From Salvator merianae (Eukaryota > Chordata > Lepidosauria > Squamata > Teiidae), in NCBI GenBank assembly GCA_003586115.2, contig QVOM02000126.1:57518943-57582942 (forward strand): a stretch of DNA of 64,000 bases, in the 5' to 3' direction. Below are positions 23,481 through 36,323 of the stretch, piece after piece. Position 1 is the stretch's first letter. Each line of letters starts with the position of its first letter. The translations under genes were made by a program, and so were the position numbers. Under the pieces are notes generated by a model. It was not told where the DNA came from and searched no databases. It was given only the letters and a program-made list of their open reading frames with translations.

Positions 23481-24887
23481 GTTGGCTAGATGAAATGGAT
23501 GAGTGTCTCTTCTTGAAGCAGTGGTATGTTGTCTGCATGCGTGCTGCTTCCCCTGTCTGTGCTAACTGCTTCCCCAGTTGCAGTGTTGCTAGCCAGGGAG
23601 ACTTTAAAAATATGAAATGGTCCCATGGGCTGTTTCCTATGTTCCAAGATGTGGATCGCCAGCAACCAGATGACAAATAAGTCCGCTCAATGGTGACAGT
23701 GCAGCTGCAAAATGGCCACTGGAGGTTTGGAGTAAGCACTCAGGGAGTGCTTTCTCCTATTCACTGTAGTAAGCCCTTACAATGGTATGGTGGCTGGCTG
23801 GATGTGGGCCCATGGGGTCCTGCACTCTTTCAATTTACCAACTGTGTTGCAAGAGAACAGGGCCAAGTAGATCCTGTACCCTTGTGGCTGATTTATGGAA
23901 CCATAAAATCACTGTGTAGATCCTGCCTAAGAGAGCATCATGTGATAATTCATGTATCAGTTCCCTCATCGGCAGATTTTTTTTTTTTTTAAAGTGCTGT
24001 AACAAGTTAAAGATGACATTGTTTTATGTGAGATTCTTCCCAATCATAGGACAGATCTGTGGGTAGAGGGTCAGAGGGTTTCTTTGGATGAGAGAGTGAG
24101 AGTGAGACCATGAGGAATCCATGCTAGAAATGAAAAGAGAAAGAAACTGTTCTGGGACCAGAAAATAAATCTTCCAATTGGCCATCTTTTTTTTTTTCTT
24201 TCAGGAAATTTAGGTCACCATGTAGACACAGAAGAGGCAAAACCTTCGAGACTACATATGTGTGCCTTGCTATAGAGCTTGTGCTGTTGTATAATGCTTT
24301 ACTCAAAGAATCTCTATTACCATGTAAAATATAAAGATCTCAATTTATCTTTTTTTTAAGCAGAAGATATTGCCACAATTTGTAAATTACTTATGGATAT
24401 GGAGCCAAATATGCAGAGCTGGTGTAAGTGAAATGTGCATAAAAGTAAAATATTCAGACTCATTCATTTCTTCCTGTTCCTGGTAATCTGTAGAAAGACA
24501 GTATAAATTGACCTCTGGCTTCCAACCAAACTGAAGAAACTCAGGAAAGATCAAAGGACTACCAGCACTTTTCTTTATTTTACAGTATATTGTGCATTTG
24601 GCTTCTAAATCTCTCTGATAAGCATTAAAAATTCCCTTTTAATAGGCATTTTATTTTCTTGACAAAGGCTGCTTGAGATCTGAAAGTGACACAAACTTAA
24701 TTTTCCCTATGATATTACAAATATACAGAGTGGAGAGGGAACAAACATTAATTTGATTCATTTATGTTACACTCTCCAGACTAATCTTAGCATCCCACCC
24801 TTTTGGAGGGTGTACAAAAATAAAAAAATGAACTGACTTTAAATGACTTGGGAAAGGAACCAGGATTTAAACATTTAGTGCTTGGTC

Positions 24888-24890
<3 letters not shown>

Positions 24891-24916
<26 letters not shown>
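24891..24916. repeat. poly-T tract
   Basis: A run of 26 T is directly visible. On the minus strand it could be the A tail of an old retroposed copy, but nothing recognisable precedes it. Confidence 0.95.
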
Positions 24917-24920
<4 letters not shown>

Positions 24921-24975
24921 ACTCTCCATTTATCTTATTTAATAATACAAAAGAGGTTTTTTTTAAAAAAATCTT

Positions 24976-25018
24976 CCTTTTGTTTCCTTTTGTTTCCTTT
25001 CCTTTCCTTTTCTTTCTT
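24976..25018. repeat. pyrimidine-rich simple repeat
   Basis: TTTTGTTTCC and TTTCC units repeat over about 40 bases, forming a polypyrimidine strand. Confidence 0.8.
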
Positions 25019-25842
25019 AGCACACCATCTAATCTAGAAAATACCTGTTTTGAGAGGCTATTAGAGGACAGGTCTCCGTTGAAAGGTTTCTTACTGGGAA
25101 TGTGCCGAACTACATCAAACACAGATGGTAGTTAGAGGCCAAGGACTGTTAGGTGATTTCCCTAAAAGTCCTGGCTCTCTTCAGTATCACTCCTTATAAG
25201 TGAGTAAACTAACAAAGCAAAAGGAACTCACCTTCTTGTTCTACATGTCCTTGCTGCCACATAGGGCCCTTTGTGAGTTGCCTGCAGTGTGCATTGATGT
25301 GCATATTTGTGACATCATTGAACAGAGAGTCTCAAGTATAATTGGTGCATGTGTGTTGATGTCACATGCATGGGCAATGATGTCACAGCACTTACTCACA
25401 TTTTTCCACTGCACTGCCACTATTCCTGCAGATTTACCAAGTCCACTTTCTTTGGACTGCATTGCATGGCCCTGTTTTTGCGAACACTGGAAATGACCCA
25501 CTGCTTGTGCCATTTCCTGTGTTTGGTTTATGACAGCACTATTAACGTAGATCTCTTCTCACCATGCACCAGTGGCAGCCGCCACTGCTGTGCAGATTCT
25601 GTAAGACACATATGTCACCAGGTCAGAGCCCAGGTTAATAATTCTAACCAGTATTTCCAATTTATTTTTCCGGTGAGGCAGGTAACATTTAGAGAACATG
25701 AAGAATCCATCAGTCCCTCCATCTTTAAATTGGGCTATTTAAATGTTGTTTTGTTATGCCTTTCCTTCTTATTATTTTTCTGCTGTGGCTTGATATGAAT
25801 CAGCCATAACCTGTGAGTATCTCTCTTTCATCCAGCAGTGAC

Positions 25843-26536
25843 TTGTGTCTCTTTATAAATCTACGGTGAGACCACATTTAGAATACTGTGTACAATTCTG
25901 GTCATCTCAACTCAGAAAGGATATTGTGGAATTGGAAAAGGTACAGAAAAGCACAATCAGAATGATTAAGGGGCTGGATCGCCTCCCTCACAAAATCAGG
26001 CTGCAACATCTAAGCCTCTTTAGCCTCAAAAGACCACATTGAAGAGGGGATCTGACTGAAGTATATAAAATCATGCACGGTGTGAAAAAGGTGGACAGAG
26101 AAAAAAAATATTTTCTCTATCGCACAACACCAGAACTAGGGAAACTCTATGAAACTGACGGGCAGGAAAGTTAAGACTGAGAAGGTGAAGTATTTTTTCA
26201 CTTAGAAGGTCATTGGTCTAAGGAATTTACTATCAGAAGAGGTGGTGACAGCAATTAGCCTGGATAGCTTTAAGAAAAGATTAGACAAATTATGGAGGAC
26301 AGGTGTTATCAATGGCTACTATAATGGATGCCTGGGTACTGCCTCCAGGTTGGAGAAACAGACTGGATGCCTCTAAAGACCATTTTCAGGGAACTGAGTG
26401 CAGGTGAAGGTTTTATCTCTGTCTTCTGCTTGAGAATGCCCAGAAACAATTGGTAGGCCACTGTGTGAGACAGGATGCTGAACTAGATGGGCTGTGGCCT
26501 CATCCAGCTAGGCTCTTCTTATAGTCTTATGTTCTA
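25843..26536 (+). mobile_element. CR1-like LINE 3' end
   Basis: It starts with SLYKSTVRPHLEYCVQFWSS, then LRKDIVELEKVQKSTIRMIK and DRLPHKIRLQHLSLFSLKR, the end of a CR1-like ORF2. The UTR contains GTATATAAAATCATGCACGG and AGGATGCTGAACTAGATGGG, and it ends in TTCTTATAGTCTTATGTTCT. It lacks all of the RT domain. It is a closer relative of the 38.2 kb fragment than of typical old CR1 copies. Confidence 0.85.
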
Positions 26537-26539
26537 AGT

Positions 26540-28440
26540 ATGGGTTGCTGCAGGAGAGGCAAAGTGCTGTTGAAAGCTTTGGTTGTGATCTTTCCAAACT
26601 GCATTTTGGTCCAAAACCACCTGAACCTTTGGACATTATTTTCCCTTTTCCTTTCTGCTATGATAGATTAACCCTCACTTACTTTTCTCTGTTTCAAACT
26701 TCAGCAGTCAGAAATCCTCTCAGGGAAGTCTTTCAAAAAAGAAAAAAAAATGCTAGGCAAGAGTGTAAGTTCATCAGTGGAAAGGGATACAAAAACGTCT
26801 CACAGTCAAGATATTTCTGCACAGACTGCTTTGTGAAGGACTAGAAATCACCCCAGAAGTTAGACATTTTTGGTTCCTTGCAAAAATTGTCCAAGGGGAA
26901 ATCAGTCTGGAAGTGCACCTATGTGGGTGAGGAAGGAGAGGCAAATTGACATTTGCACCTGCCCTAAGAGCTGTCCAAGAAGCTTTTTATTTAACATTTT
27001 ATGAACTTGTGGGGTGGGTGTGGTGACTCACAGGGTGGTTGGGAGTGGGACTGTGTGGTTCCCCCAGGCTCCTAGGCACCCAAACATTTGTCCACCACAG
27101 CCCTGGAACAACTTGGTGGTTCAAGAAGTGCCCATGTGGATGGAGCCATTTTGTTCCTGCAAGACTTTAATGTTTAAGATTCTATATGTGACTTGAATCT
27201 GGCATTTTCATATCTGAATCTGTACATTCGTCCTTTCCCATTTGTGTATTTTTTCCTCAAAAAAAAAATAAAAAAAAATGTTTTGCTGGCCATGAGCAGT
27301 CCAATCCCTTCTAGATGGCAGGAATGCTTTGAAGCAGCTGGAATTGAAACTCTCACAAGATAAAAGGGTCTGCACAGGGATCTTGCAAGGACAGGAGTAC
27401 ACCCTGGCAATACTTCTGCTTGTCCTCAATGTCTCTTCAGCCTAGGCTAGCCAAAGAATGCTTCTCATTACTGCTGCTACTGCCAGATAAGTTTCAGCAG
27501 GGGAGAGAAGAAGAACACCAGGAAGAGCTAATAGGGAGACGTGGAATTCATTATTTAGGAGTTGAACTCACACTAGAGAAGCTGATGTTTCAAACTCTGA
27601 TTTTACTCGTTTTTGCATCTCAAGTGAATGTGTATTGAGCTGCAAAATTTGCTCTAGACATCTATACTGTATTCCTCTTTGAAATCGCTAAGTTAGAAAC
27701 AAATATCTATTTTTACATGTAAGTGCATGATCTAGAAAGTTGTCTTTTATGCACAAGGCATTTCTTTAACTGTTTTCTGCTAAAGATTCATTAATCTCCC
27801 TCAAAAGCTGTGTGTTTTGTGTAGAACCTTTCAGAGAAAACAGAACTGCAGCATTTACGTGGATACAGAAGTCATGGAAGAATCCTGAAGTGCAGCTTCA
27901 GACAGCTGCACAAACACCACTGGCTAAAAATAAAATAGAAAAGATTCATGCAAAGCAGGTGGCCAAAACAGACCCCGCTTGGATATGTGGTATTATCTGG
28001 ATTTGGAACTGAAGCAATGATGACTGCAGAGAGAACAAAAAGAACATCACTTGTTCCATATATAGGCTGCTAGCCCAACAAATTTGTCTAATAGGAACAC
28101 TTGCCCCTCTTTAGAGCAACCTGAGAATTCTCATATTGCTTCTACAGATCACCACAGCAGATCAAATGTACACATTTAAATATGTATGTATCCAATATAT
28201 TTAAGTTTACATGCACACTTGTGGAGATATGTTTGTACAAATGCAGAATTGTGCTGAAATGAAATCTGACTGTTCTGGATACCTTAAGAACTTGTTTTGT
28301 TGTCCCCGAAGAAATAATAAACTTCCAATGCAATCTACAAGGAAAGAAAATTAGGCTGCAGTCACACTTTATGTTTAATCCATTTTCAGGCTGTGTAATC
28401 TCAGGGATCACACACCAAAATGCATTTCTGTGTCTTCTCC
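26540..28440. other. unannotated stretch
   Basis: No recognised gene or repeat. The plus frame at 26545-26844 (99 codons) has a basic, asparagine-rich end but no known domain. A C-rich run lies at its far end (28446-28456). Confidence 0.35.
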
Positions 28441-28442
28441 AG

Positions 28443-28617
28443 ATATCCCCCCCCCCCTCATTTCTGACTATCCTGTATTCAGATTATTCTAGCACTGAGA
28501 CCATTTCAGCTGCAAGAAGGCAAGAGCTGAATAAGCATACTTCCTCTCCAAAGCTGGGTTCACTCAGCATGTGCTCAGAAGTCCATGACTTGTGCTTGGA
28601 GTGTGACATACAAGCAG
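28443..28617 (+). other. weak candidate exon, 58 codons
   Basis: CTGTGTCTTCTCCAG just upstream is a strong acceptor and CAAGCAG before GTGAGGAC is a strong donor. The 175 bases between are open in one frame, which ends YSDYSSTETISAARRQELNK, HTSSPKLGSLSMCSEVHDLC and LECDIQA. The first codons run through a C11 homopolymer, unusual for an exon. I do not recognise the peptide; chance is likely. Confidence 0.15.
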
Positions 28618-28619
28618 GT

Positions 28620-30005
28620 GAGGACCCTGCTGGACAGTCCAGCTGAAAGGCTGCCAGTCTTTGCCCCACTTGGATGCAACACAGAGGATAGCCTGTGGAC
28701 TCTAGTGCCTGAAGCCAGAGGGGGCAACCCAAACAGACCTGTCCAGTGCACCCTCACCATGCCTCCTTGTCCACTCACTGCTGGTCAAAATCTGATGCTA
28801 CCCCCAGAGCTGTCTGACCCTGAGAAGGGCGTCCCATTGGCAGACAAGTGAGCATTGGATGTGAACAGGCAGAAAATGGCCTCCCTTCCCATTCAACACT
28901 AAAACAGGTTATCATGTTGTGGTGTGACTAAGCTCTTAGTGTATTAAAATGACAGAAGTTGAATGCTGTATTTCAAAGTGAATAGCCAAATAGTTCAAAT
29001 AACCTTTCTCACTGTAATAACCCATAGAATGATGAAGCTTTCTAAAATTCATTCATTATTTCAGGTCATTCCCTTACTGTGTTGATTCAGTAGGACACCC
29101 ATCATGCCTTTAGGTTGAAAGCCCAGTTTGCTGTGGGCCAAAACATGTTTTTCAGATGTACTCTCACTCTTTTGGGTCCTCCTTATTCAGCACTCACCTG
29201 AACCTACTATTCTCAGGGAAGCAGGTGAGTTATACGTAAGTGGTGGGTTGTCCCATGTTTGTCAGGATAGGCTGAAGGACCTGGGCTATGTAAATGGGAA
29301 AGGATTTGGGAAGGAAATCCTCACCACTCATTCATTCAATATGACAGGTCAGGCATTTTAGCATTGTCAGAAGCTCTCTCTCTTGTTGCTGTCTCCCTTC
29401 TCCTGCCAGGTGCTGCCGCTAAACTGGAAGAGATAGGTGCTATAAAGGTTCAGCTGCAATGAACTGAGGGTTTGTTTTAGAAAGTGTCTGATGGAACAGG
29501 TTTCAAATGGAAATAGCCACTACAATTCCAGCAGAGGCACAGCATTGTCTAATGAGAAAGGCTGTTAGACTTTTGTTTCACTTACCTGACTGGGTTCTTG
29601 GGCTGATCCACAACATCTGCATAATCCTGTAGGTCCATGCCAGATTTATGCTGGCACCAACATGTGGCATGGGAGGGCACACCTTCCTGTAAAACACAAG
29701 GATCACATGACTGCCATGCCTGGCCAACTCTCAGGTGCAGAAACTGTGCCCAGGACTGCTCCATTGGTAGGCCACTTTAGAGTGGTCTGAGTGCTGACAC
29801 CATGCAGACAGCTGGCAGCAACAGGAATGTCCCAGGCCTAATTCTAGTTCTGGTCTACTTCTAGAACCATTTCCAATGCTATGGGAAAATGTCACCTGCC
29901 TGCAGCTTTGGGGCTGGGAAACTTTTGTTCCCTGGCTTTGAAGCTAGACCAGGACAGGCTGGCTGTCATGAGGATGGCTACCAGTGTGCTCCACACCACT
30001 TGCTG
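28620..30005. other. unannotated stretch
   Basis: No recognised gene or repeat. Overlapping frames at 28484-28851 on both strands are GC-rich and not recognisable. Confidence 0.35.
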
Positions 30006-30007
30006 TG

Positions 30008-30281
30008 TCATCAGCGAATTTCATTGTCGAAAAATGTATTTTTTGCATTTGTTTTTGCATTTTTCGCAATGTTTTCCCATTGAAAATGTCATTTTCATGA
30101 TTTAAACATAGCAAAAATTGCAAAAATTCAACAATTTTCATTTTTGCAAAAGAATAGGCTTTTTCGTTTCCGATCGAAAACTGCTAATGCGAAAAAAGTC
30201 ATTTTTGTTTTGATGTGAAAATTCGCAAAAATAAAATTTCCCATGAATTTTTGAATACGAATTGAAATTTGCACATCCCTA
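30008..30281 (+). mobile_element. AT-rich hAT MITE, left end missing
   Basis: From TCATCAGCGAATTTCATTGT to the end TTTGCACATCCCTA it parallels 56017-56295 almost throughout, including GTTTTCCCATTGAAAAT and AGTCATTTT. The left terminal repeat is absent, so this is a truncated copy of about 274 bp. The superfamily call rests on the 8-bp duplications of the two complete copies at 42652 and 55947. Confidence 0.75.
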
Positions 30282-30289
30282 TTCCATAT

Positions 30290-32980
30290 TTCAGTGAAGA
30301 AACACACAAGAACATGGCAGTGTAGTGAAGTTTCTCTTATTTGGTCACCACTCTGGGACCCCAGTCCAGGGCAAAATAAAAATAAATTATATTAAAAAAA
30401 AAAATTGCCACAATTAGAAGCATTGCATTTGGGAATTTATCTAACAGTAGAAGCAGAAAATACTATTTGCCAAGCATCTCTGCTTTGGATGAACTGTTGC
30501 TTACCTATGTAATGAAAGCTTTACAATAAGGGGAAGTAAAATTCAATTTAAGTCACACATACTAAGGAATAATGCATCTAAGGGACTTGAATACATGGCT
30601 GAGGTTGAAACAAGGAAAGAAAAAAATCTGTGAAAAGCATGTTACCCTGTCAATCTTTCCCTTTATGCTGCTTGCTTTTCATGAAATCAGATCAGGAGCC
30701 TTTGCCAAGCGCCAAAGCTTGTATAGACATTTCTTTCATTCCAACTCTGAAGTATTGTGTGGCGTCACTAAGCATTAAATGAATTCTGTGGTTCAGGCAC
30801 CCAGAACGTGATACTTCTATATTCCTTTGAACAGCCTAACCTAGACCCATTTGCTCACTTCCCCAAATTTCTTACCTATATTAATAGATTGGACAGACAG
30901 TTCTACAGTGGCCTCCTAAGGGCTTCTCCCTTCACAATTAGTACAAAAGTCTGAGTTTATAAAACCTGTTTTATTTTCCCAATGCATAAATGGTCCTCCT
31001 GTGTGATCTTCTTGACTAGAGATTAATAGGCTACTGGGACCCTTGCCCAGTCACTTCTGCCAGCACAGGAGCCATTCCAAGAGACATGTTAGTCTCCAGC
31101 TTCTTGGTAAGATTTCAATATTTTTCAATTTTCCATTTGTAAGTTATAATTTTTCCAGCCCGTGGCTTTTGGTAATATGTTGGATCTACTGGAAAATGGA
31201 ATCTGCAGCAGTTTCTCATGCTAATTCATCCATTGAGATGGCAGCATTGAAATGTCCCCTCAAAAGCCTGGTAGACAATAAATCATCTCAGTTGCCTGAT
31301 GTTCTATGGTAGTTAAAAGTCTGTTATTTGCATCATTCACTTTCAGAAGGTTAGGTTTAATTTTGAGAGCTTTAGCACCACCGGGACTTTGCACTGTAAA
31401 TGCAAAATCTGAAGCATTCCATAAGTAAACAGAAGTGCATCTACTGCATACTTCCATCCATGCTGCAAAATATTCTCCAATGGTGAGCTCCTAAATCTAC
31501 AGAGATATATGGATATCAACACCTTTAGAAAACATATAGGATACTCACAAATGGAAGTTAGTAAATCTAGGGTCAATTAAGCCACAGTCAACTGTGGTAG
31601 TTATTCCAAAGGGCTTGTCTGATATGAAGTTGACCAAGTCCAAGATCTGCCAGGAAATGGTCCTTTTCTTGAGGGAATGTTTGCATAGAATCTGCCTACT
31701 TTGCTGCATTAGCTACTGCTGACATTTGAAGGGACAAGGACCCTGAAATATGAATGGAGCAGGCCATATATTTTTAAGTACAAAAATGTGACTGGACTGA
31801 CAATTCTGTTCTTTTGAGGGGACAAAACCTATTACTGTGGATCTGAAAGCTTCATCGTTTTGACAATAACGAATAAGCAATGGCTTTCAAAAATCTGCCT
31901 TGGTGCCTTGGAACTTTATTAGCCCTTTTCAGTCAAGAAGAAGAAAGATAAGTTGAACTTGTTTTCTTAAGGAGGCTAGGAGTCTGCGAACACTTTAATG
32001 AAAGAAGTACCAAGCAGCAACATGTCATGGGGTCCGAAGCTAATGTCAGCTCCTTGTTCCCATGCTCTCCATTTATTATTTTGAGAAAGATAAAAGCTGG
32101 CTTTCAGCAGGCTATTGCTCATATTTCATATAGAAGAGAATGCATGGGCGAGAGAGAAAACCATCCAATAAAAGTCTTCCAAAGCAAGGAAAATGAAAGT
32201 CATTGTCAGAAGCGAGAACGGGGCAGGGGAAGGGGGACTGCAGCCAATGGTAATGCTGAAATAGGCCTTCAGCATCTATGCTGTCCAAGCTGTGGTCTTT
32301 GTGGTTATTGTCAATGAACTTTTGGCCCTGCCCCATATCACAGCGTCTCTTTCTTTTGTACTCATACCCTACTGCTGTTTCTCAGCCAGAGACACTTGAG
32401 TCCCAGAAGCGACAACACTTCTCATGATCAAAAGCCCAGAGAGGTGGGAAGGGGGGTTAGAATCACATGCTGGTTATAATGGACACATCTGGCCTTGCGA
32501 TGTTTGTCCATCATATCCAGTGTTTGCTTTGAGCAGCATGCAGTAGAGTTTGGAACAGCAGACGTGAGTGCAGGTATGCGGGAGAACCCTAGGAGCAATC
32601 TGCCTATAAAGACTTCCCTATAATCCTACTAGGCTAGTTCTCTCTTTCCCCCTCTTGCCTTCATCCTCCCTCCCCTCCTCTGTACTATGTACACTGTACT
32701 ACAATTTGCTTTGTAGTCAGATGAATGAAATTGCTTGGAAAGGAATGTTACTTCCAAGGATCACTGTTTTAACTATATCATAAATATGCTGGCAGTTAGT
32801 TGAGGTTATGGAACAATAACTGCTCTGACAACCTTTGGTGTAACTTTTTACTTTACAGAAGGATCCAAAGGGATAAATCAAATGATAAGAAAGCAACTCT
32901 TCAGAGCCAGATACAGCTCTCTACTCCTGTCATCTTCTCCAAATCACATATGCATATGCGATGTGTCCTACCAAGGGATG
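30290..32980. other. unannotated unique-looking DNA
   Basis: No recognised gene or repeat over 2.7 kb. Open frames do not exceed 100 codons and show no domain. This is one of the longest stretches here without a visible transposon. Confidence 0.4.
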
Positions 32981-32984
32981 TTTG

Positions 32985-33172
32985 TTGCTGCTGTTATGTG
33001 CCCCTGAGTCAAGCTTGGCTCTGAGTGACTTCATGGATACCTCCATACAGTTTTTCTAGCAGTGCAGAAGTGGTTTGAGGCTGCTTTCTTCTGAGGAGGT
33101 GTCAAAGATTAAACTGGCAGTCCTTTGCTTCCCAAGCAGTTACTCTATCACTGATCTGCAGCCACTCCCAGC
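32985..33172 (-). mobile_element. Sauria-type SINE, reverse strand
   Basis: On the plus strand GCTGTTATGTGCCCCTGAGT at the left is the BovB-like tail end read in reverse; CAGTTTTTCTAGCAGTGCAG and AAGTGGTTT follow. The head at the right (CAGTTACTCTATCACTGATC) retains a mutated A box in reverse, while the B box is eroded. It is an older copy than those near 3-4 kb. Confidence 0.65.
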
Positions 33173-33354
33173 AAAAGATAGCCAGACCCCAAATCTGGAA
33201 ATTAAAAAGAAAAAGAAGAGCATTTTCTCAAACATATCAGATTTGTTCCATTTGAACTTCATTCTTACATCCAAGTTCTAATCCATTCAAGTTGTAAGGT
33301 TTTGAATACCATCTCATGCAGCTGAGAAAGAAGACTGCTACAGCTAGTTAAAAT

Positions 33355-33515
33355 TCTTATATTCTCTGCCTTAGAAAACATCTCAAAGTTGCTTGCAAAT
33401 GATTATACAAACAAGTTTGAAAACAATATAAAAAGCCAATAATAAAACCATTATAAAAACTGTGGCTGGGGGCAAGGGAGCTAAATCAGGCCATCTAATC
33501 AGCAGTATCTTCAAT
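33355..33515 (-). mobile_element. possible LINE/SINE 3' UTR fragment
   Basis: The A/C-rich text (ATTCTCTGCCTTAGAAAACA, then ACAATATAAAAAGCCAATAA) resembles the reverse of a common reptile LINE/SINE 3' UTR. A similar stretch sits at 44305-44465, and in both places a CR1-like tail follows directly. Family uncertain. Confidence 0.35.
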
Positions 33516-33517
33516 AG

Positions 33518-33665
33518 GCACATAAGAACATAAGAGAAACCTTGCTGGATCAGGCTATGGCCCATTGAGTCTAGCATTCTGTTTCACACAGTGACCCACC
33601 AACTGCTTCTGATCATTCTCAGGCAGAAGACAAAGGCAAAATCTTCACTTGCTCTTGACTCCCCA
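33518..33665 (-). mobile_element. CR1-like LINE 3' tail, reverse strand
   Basis: The plus strand begins GCACATAAGAACATAAGA, then GCTGGATCAGGCTATGGCCC and CTGTTTCACACAGTGACCCA. This is the reverse complement of the tails at 22800-22860 and 26465-26535. Only the last 150 bp of the element are present. Confidence 0.8.
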
Positions 33666-33669
33666 CAAA

Positions 33670-34817
33670 TAGTTTTATAGACATCCTGCCTGTCTTTCCA
33701 ACCTGGAGGCACTTTAAAGTTAAAATCACTTCCTGGACATCAAGGGGAATAGCATTCAATTTGTTGTATCTGCAACAGGACCTCAGTGATCTTACAGGTT
33801 TCAAATGGGGATATGACCTGTTAAGTGCTCTGTCATATATGGCAGCATCAAACTTTAAATATGGCCCAGCAGCTAGTTGTACCATGGCAGCATTGATACA
33901 CAACTCCATCCAACAATTAGAGCATGTTCAAGGGAAATTCATACCTTTGAATAAGTTGGATCCAGAGTTTGAGCACACCAAATATTTGGACAGATGAAAA
34001 AAACCTGAACATTTTCAAAAACATTAAAGTTTTTGAAATTTGCAAGCCATGATTGATTTCAAATATCTGCCAACTGTTTAGGCTATTCCTACTCCTGGCA
34101 CAGTTGTGGTTTCAGCTTTTGACCTGCAGATATTAGTTTCCATGACAACCACCAGTGCATACATTCTAAGTGCGCAATTAAATGGAGTTTTGGGCTGTGG
34201 CTCCATGACAGTGGTGGAAGGTGCTTGTGGGCAGGTACCTCTGAGGAAGTGCCCACTCCACTGCATCATGGGATGCTCTTGGGCTCCCTTTGGCATACTT
34301 GGGCACCCAGTGAAGTGCCTGGATGCAGAGTGCTGTTTTTCATCCTCATCACCAGCCCCCTCCAGAGAGCATTGCACTGGGCGAGCAAATGAGGAGTTGA
34401 GCTTCCCAAGATCCTCCCTCCAACTGCCCATGCAGATAAGTAGAAACACTTCCATAGATTTGACCACAGTTTGCTAGTTATAGCAATGTGCATTTTAAAA
34501 TGGGTATTCTTTGGATTCAAGGAAAGGTTCAACCAACTGTAAGGTGCCTTGGAAATAGATTGCTTGTGCTTTTTCTCTATGGTTGTGGGAAAAAAATGGT
34601 TTAATTGAAAAACAAGTGTTCTTGTTTTCCTCTGACATGAAAAGGAACCACACATCCATTTAACCTGTCTGGACCGTCTGCTCATAGCATTTTTAAGTTT
34701 CAGACACTTAAGAGTAAAACACAACTCTTTCCTCTCTTCCTCGCCTGTAAACATTCCCCCAGTGTTGCAGACAGGTAAAGAACCATCTCTTCTGAATGTT
34801 AAGTCTCAGTTAAAATG

Positions 34818-34851
<34 letters not shown>

Positions 34852-36220
34852 ACACGTCTCTCTGTTTGTGTTTTGAACAATCTATGCCTATGAAGTGGCT
34901 AGTACTGCTGCTTTCTCTGGCACTGTTGCTTTCTATAAGACCACCCTGCGACTAGCAAAGAAATTAGAAATGTGGAGGGCTGCTGAGCCCTAAATTTTCA
35001 CAGCAGATCAGCGCACAAAGTTATTTAAGCACAGATGTTTCTGTAATTGTGATACACTGGGAAAGTCTGAAGCTCAGTATTCCGACTTCAATGTCTCCCA
35101 GACTCACACTTCCACCTGCATCTTGCGGTGGTCTAAAAAGGCCTTAATACACAGGGTTCTAATGTAAACCATGTGGTTAGACGTGTTTGGCTCAGAAACT
35201 TGTTAAACCTCCCTGCCTTCTTCTCCCTGTTCTTTCTACACATCTTTAAGGTATGTTTCTTTTTGTTTCAGTTTTTACACTTAAAAGATTTGCAGAATGT
35301 GTGTCTGTGAGAAGGGGGTTAGGATGCTGTTTAGCTCCCAGGACAAAGTTGCAAAGGGCAGGTGATTCAGTCAGTGGAGTCTTGTCGGTGATGGATGTTT
35401 GGTGCTGCGTGAGAAATGTGTACAGTGATCTCAATTAGGCCCTGAGGACCCTCCTGTGGAGGGCAAATTATTTAATGCACTTAGCATCTTGCTTCTCTTA
35501 GCAAATTATCTGTTTAGGATATTCATGTTTCTACAAATGTGTTTGTTATTAATGAAATGGGCTGTGTCTGTAGACAAAAACTGATGGGACTTTTTGAACT
35601 AAGGGCCGTGGAGGTCATTTTGGATTATAGCTGCTTCGTAATCAATCTTTTGGTGTGCTCAAATTCGTAACTGACTATAGATCGTCTTTGCTGGATGGAT
35701 CCTGAGAAACAGACATACTTTTTTGAGGAAGCTTCAAGCTGTGAGATATGAATCCCTGCTGCTATCTAGTGCTTTATCCAAGTTTTGCTGAATGGGACTT
35801 TCTTTAACCTTCTAACTATGCAATGGCACTGTTTGAAATGCTTTCAAAGACCTCTAAAATACATAGAACTTCAGGGCTCCACTTGCCTCATGGACAGGAA
35901 TTGGAGTAAAGTTGGAGACAGGCATATGAAGAAGGTCTACACCAAAGCTAGGGATTCAGTGGCCTTCCAGATGTTATTGGACAGCCAGAACATCTGGAAA
36001 TCTACAGGTCCTTCTGTGCATGAAGAAGTAGATGTTATCCATTGTGCTTCTGTGGGTTTGCAAAGAGCTAAACATCTCTTTAAGGCTTTGTCTCCACAAG
36101 GCAGTAAAGGTACCTTAAATGAGGCCAGTTCCCATTACTCCCAATGGAGACCAGTTACCCTGAAGGTCTGATTAAAGTGCCTTTGTTGTGTAGAGGTGAT
36201 ACAGCATATGTCAGGCACTG
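33670..36220. other. unannotated stretch
   Basis: No recognised gene. Open frames of up to 162 codons (34266-34754, minus) and 128 codons (35785-36171, plus) have no recognisable domains. Around 35470-35560 the DNA is repeat-free and A/T-rich with TAATGAAATGGGC and CAAATTATCTG, mildly enhancer-like. Confidence 0.35.
34820..34853. repeat. (TG)n microsatellite
   Basis: About 15 to 16 uninterrupted TG units followed by CACACG are directly visible. Confidence 0.95.
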
Positions 36221-36223
36221 TGG

Positions 36224-36323
36224 TTCTTTCCACACTGGGACTTGCAGTAGGCTGCACTAGCATGCAGACGGCAGGTCCCTATTCCAGGATATATCCTAGG
36301 ACAGGCACAGTGTGGAAAGGGCC
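36224..36323. mobile_element. Family C short palindromic MITE
   Basis: TTCTTTCCACACTGGGAC at the left pairs with CACAGTGTGGAAAGGGCC at the right. Inside, GCATGCAGACGGCAGGTCCC and TATTCCAGGATATATCC share wording with the 10642 and 61366 copies. At about 100 bp it is shorter than the others because the left interior has been deleted. Confidence 0.75.

Larger units (their letters stand above)
23485..25835. other. unannotated stretch with homopolymers
   Basis: No recognised gene. An open plus frame at 25349-25798 (149 codons) is cysteine- and leucine-rich and has no domain or splice context; it is judged chance. Poly-T and TTTCC tracts are listed separately. Confidence 0.35.

Noticed and set aside
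25349..25798. 149-codon open frame on the plus strand
   Set aside because: Composition is cysteine- and leucine-rich with no domain, no conserved start context and no splice signals; another open minus frame overlaps. Chance in a 64-kb window.
34266..34754. 162-codon open frame on the minus strand
   Set aside because: No recognisable domain or signal, shared with an open plus frame at 34106-34477; judged chance.
35785..36171. 128-codon open frame on the plus strand
   Set aside because: Includes wording of a common reptile repeat (TTCCAGATGTTATTGGACAG) and no domain; chance.
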